From Algoriphagus sp. PAP.12 (GTDB taxonomy: Bacteria; Bacteroidota; Bacteroidia; Cytophagales; Cyclobacteriaceae): DNA of 64,000 bases. The notes under the pieces are model-generated. The model saw nothing but the letters and a program-made list of their open reading frames with translations. It did not search any database and had not been told where the DNA came from. The stretch spans positions 62,001 through 126,000 of the forward strand of contig NZ_JAPPSQ010000013.1 of NCBI RefSeq assembly GCF_026652115.1. Reading direction: 5' to 3'. A program made the position numbers and the translations under genes. Positions 62,089 through 64,000 of this stretch are shown here, one piece after another. How positions within the stretch are numbered: position 1 is the first letter of the stretch; every line of letters starts with the position of its first letter.

Positions 62089-62934
62089 ATGAAAATTGGA
62101 ATTACAGGAGCCACTGGTCAATTGGGTTCTTTGGTCATCGATCATCTAAAATCAAAAACTGCTGCTGAAAACATAGTAGCACTAGTTAGAAATCAGGAAA
62201 AAGCCGCAGGACTTGGAGTAGAAAGTCGTGCATTCGATTACAATGATTCTGGAACATTGAAACAATCCCTTTCTGGAATCGACTACCTTCTTTTGATCTC
62301 GAGCAGTGAGGTCGGTCAAAGATCTAGACAACACAAAAACGTCATCCAAGCAGCAAAAGAAGCAGGAGTTAAATGGATCGTTTATACGAGCTTGTTACAT
62401 GCTGACACGTCTACTTTAAGCTTGGCAGGAGAGCATTTGGAAACCGAGGCACTATTGAAAGAAGCTGGAATCCCGGTTACTATCCTAAGAAATGGATGGT
62501 ATACAGAAAACTACTTGGGATCTGTGGATTCAGCTTTAAAAGCTGGAGCATTCATTGGCAGTGCAGGTGAAGGAAAAATCTCCTCTGCAGCAAGAAATGA
62601 TTTTGCTGAAGCTGCGGCTGTTGTGATCACAGATCCTCAGCACCAAGGAAAAGTTTATGAATTGGCTGGAGATGAAAGTTATACACTTTCTGATTTGGCA
62701 AAGGAAATCTCTAAGGAGGCTGGAAAAGAAATCCCTTACAACAACCTGGAAGAATCTCAATATGCCGGAATTCTTGAATCTGTGGGTGTACCCGCTGGGT
62801 TTGCTCAAGCTATAGCTGGATGGGATGTAAGCGCAAGTAAAGGTGACCTTTTTGATGATTCAAAGACCCTTTCCAAATTGATACAAAGACCAACTACCCC
62901 AATGAGTGAATCAGTTGTTCAAACACTTGGCTAA
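62089..62934 (+). CDS. NmrA/QOR2-like NAD(P)-dependent oxidoreductase
   Basis: This 281-residue Rossmann-fold protein begins MKIGITGATGQLGSLV (the GxxGxxG dinucleotide motif) and has the NmrA/TMR pattern YTSLLHAD, ILRNGWYTENY and the C-terminal AGDESYTLSDLA. It resembles the E. coli quinone reductase QorB. It is probably in one operon with the dioxygenase and would process its quinone-like products. It ends at a hairpin terminator. Confidence 0.9.
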   Translation: MKIGITGATGQLGSLVIDHLKSKTAAENIVALVRNQEKAAGLGVESRAFDYNDSGTLKQSLSGIDYLLLISSSEVGQRSRQHKNVIQAAKEAGVKWIVYTSLLHADTSTLSLAGEHLETEALLKEAGIPVTILRNGWYTENYLGSVDSALKAGAFIGSAGEGKISSAARNDFAEAAAVVITDPQHQGKVYELAGDESYTLSDLAKEISKEAGKEIPYNNLEESQYAGILESVGVPAGFAQAIAGWDVSASKGDLFDDSKTLSKLIQRPTTPMSESVVQTLG

Positions 62935-62948
62935 ACCAACTCATTATC

Positions 62949-62976
62949 AAAAAGCACTTTCTATGAAGTGCTTTTT
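62949..62976. terminator. Bidirectional terminator at the convergent gene ends
   Basis: AAAAAGCACTT (62949-62959) pairs with AAGTGCTTTTT (62966-62976), an 11-bp stem with a hexaloop and a T-tract on the plus strand. It ends in the stop codon of the minus-strand gene, so both transcripts meet here. Confidence 0.75.
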
Positions 62977-64000
62977 TATTTTTCAATTGCCTCAATCAAG
63001 TAAGTCCAATCCCCACTTAAGCCCTCCTGAATCCAACAATCCCATAAGACCTGCATTTCCTTGTTCATCCCATTGGCGGATTGGCCATCATAGGCTTCCT
63101 GTATTTTATTCATTTCCCTATAGGAATCGAAAAATACCTCATTCAATTTTGCCTGAAAATTATCCGGGGTTAGCTCCATAGTGTGCAACCTAGTCTTGAG
63201 ACGATCCACGACAATCCTAACTATATCAAAATGTCGCCTTTCATGGTTTAAGGCATAATCATCCGGTTCTTTTACCCAAGATTGATTGGGTAACATATAG
63301 ACTTTAAATTCTAATGTTTGGATAATATTCCCTTGTTGCAACACTGCACTACCTTCAATAGAAAAACTGGTGTTAATCACAGCGTTCTTCCTACTTAGAA
63401 GATTGGGTTTAGCACTGAAATTTTCCCAATAAAGAGGGAATTCAGGATCGTAAAAAACAGTATCAATTGTAGATGGTCGAACTGGGTCTTTCATTCTCAA
63501 CTCAACAGTCTCTGCAAGATCTCGATGCTCCAACCCATTGGTTTTGATCCAATTATCAAAATACTCAAGACTCTCATCAATATACTCGACCATCAAGTCC
63601 TGCATTTTATTCACCCCATTTAAAGATCGCTGATATAAGATCCTGTTTTGATATTTGACCAAATAAATCGGATCCAAATCAGTCAACAAATAGAAACTCA
63701 ACCGGATCTCCATCCTGCCGTCATACAGTCCAGTTTTTGCATTGGGTCTTTCCCAAACATTCAGCATTTCCAACCTAACCTGAATATCTCTCGCAATAGA
63801 ATCAGGAAAGGAAATATCACTTTGAAAGCGCTTCAAAATCAATTCAGAAAGCTCCTTTTCAAAGACAACCGGAGCTTTATCTCTTTTGGTATAGTAAATA
63901 TCCCCGATAGACTTTTCGGAAATCCCACGAAAATCCAATACATCCACAATCCGATAATTTGTTTCGTAGCGAGGCTTCAATACAGGCCGAAGGTGAAGTA
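62976..64000 (-). CDS. DUF922-like HExxH protein, cut by right edge
   Basis: About 340 residues are visible; the frame stays open to base 64000 (a TTG near 63980 is only an apparent start), so the N-terminus lies outside the window. The sequence NHERRHFDIVRI carries a HExxH zinc motif followed by FDI, as in DUF922 proteins, which look like secreted metallopeptidases. YDGQSANGMNKEMQVLW near the end also fits that family. The part before it (about 1-180) is beta-rich and unassigned. Whether it is an active peptidase is unknown. Confidence 0.6.
   Translation of the reverse strand, partial: LHLRPVLKPRYETNYRIVDVLDFRGISEKSIGDIYYTKRDKAPVVFEKELSELILKRFQSDISFPDSIARDIQVRLEMLNVWERPNAKTGLYDGRMEIRLSFYLLTDLDPIYLVKYQNRILYQRSLNGVNKMQDLMVEYIDESLEYFDNWIKTNGLEHRDLAETVELRMKDPVRPSTIDTVFYDPEFPLYWENFSAKPNLLSRKNAVINTSFSIEGSAVLQQGNIIQTLEFKVYMLPNQSWVKEPDDYALNHERRHFDIVRIVVDRLKTRLHTMELTPDNFQAKLNEVFFDSYREMNKIQEAYDGQSANGMNKEMQVLWDCWIQEGLSGDWTYLIEAIEK

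Noticed and set aside
63980..64000. TTG at 63980 as the start of the right-edge gene
   Set aside because: The frame remains open to the window end, so the real start most likely lies outside.

Overview
The window looks like a chromosomal segment of a Bacteroidota bacterium, most likely an aquatic Cytophagales member (Algoriphagus/Cyclobacteriaceae-like; inferred from gene content, not computed). Supporting signs are two SusC/SusD pairs, two ECF sigma/FecR pairs, many Sec-signal lipoproteins, few Shine-Dalgarno sites, and several TAnnTTTG promoter -7 boxes. No tRNA, rRNA, CRISPR array or complete insertion sequence was seen. Both edges cut genes: a GT-C-like membrane protein on the left and a DUF922-like HExxH protein on the right.

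Layout. 1-7.5 kb: an RND efflux operon on the minus strand (small secreted protein, adaptor, pump, outer-membrane channel) with tandem terminators. 7.8-10.8 kb: a putative phosphonate module (XRE-cupin regulator, DUF5690 MFS transporter, divergent PhnZ-like HD oxygenase). 10.8-22 kb: minus-strand outer-membrane genes: an alpha/beta-hydrolase lipoprotein, a small barrel, a TonB receptor and a 16-residue-repeat (LA_2272-like) surface protein; then DUF4256 and a GH5 endoglycoceramidase-like enzyme; then an ECF sigma/FecR pair whose third gene is an STN domain fused to a second LA_2272-like protein instead of a TonB receptor. 22-29.7 kb: a SusC-SusD-AP superfamily-metallophosphatase operon. 30-34.3 kb: a response regulator, an M1 peptidase, an SRPBCC/ArsR pair with a clear palindromic operator, and a subclass B1 metallo-beta-lactamase. 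34.3-40 kb: a diesterase-alkaline phosphatase fusion divergent from two metallophosphoesterases. 40-41.1 kb: a decayed TonB receptor fused by deletion to another gene remnant, and a DinB protein. 41.4-52.1 kb: ECF sigma, FecR, STN-SusC, SusD, PHP phosphodiesterase (Sb-PDE-like), two EEP enzymes and a DUF6528 propeller. 52.1-57.2 kb: a minus-strand three-gene operon of unknown function (small membrane protein, propeller plus amphipathic-helix protein, possible TULIP/P47-like protein). 57.6-64 kb: PRMT-like methyltransferase, pirin, two divergent Crp/Fnr regulators, extradiol dioxygenase, NmrA-like oxidoreductase and the cut-off DUF922-like gene.

How it works together. From 22 to 52 kb the genes read as an organophosphate scavenging superlocus: two outer-membrane importers, one under sigma/anti-sigma surface signalling, with exported phosphodiesterases of three folds (PHP, EEP, GDPD-like) and phosphomonoesterases of at least two folds (AP superfamily, calcineurin-like). 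The PhnZ-like module nearby could add phosphonate use. The most novel-looking parts are the STN-LA_2272 sigma operon and the unknown 52-57 kb operon.
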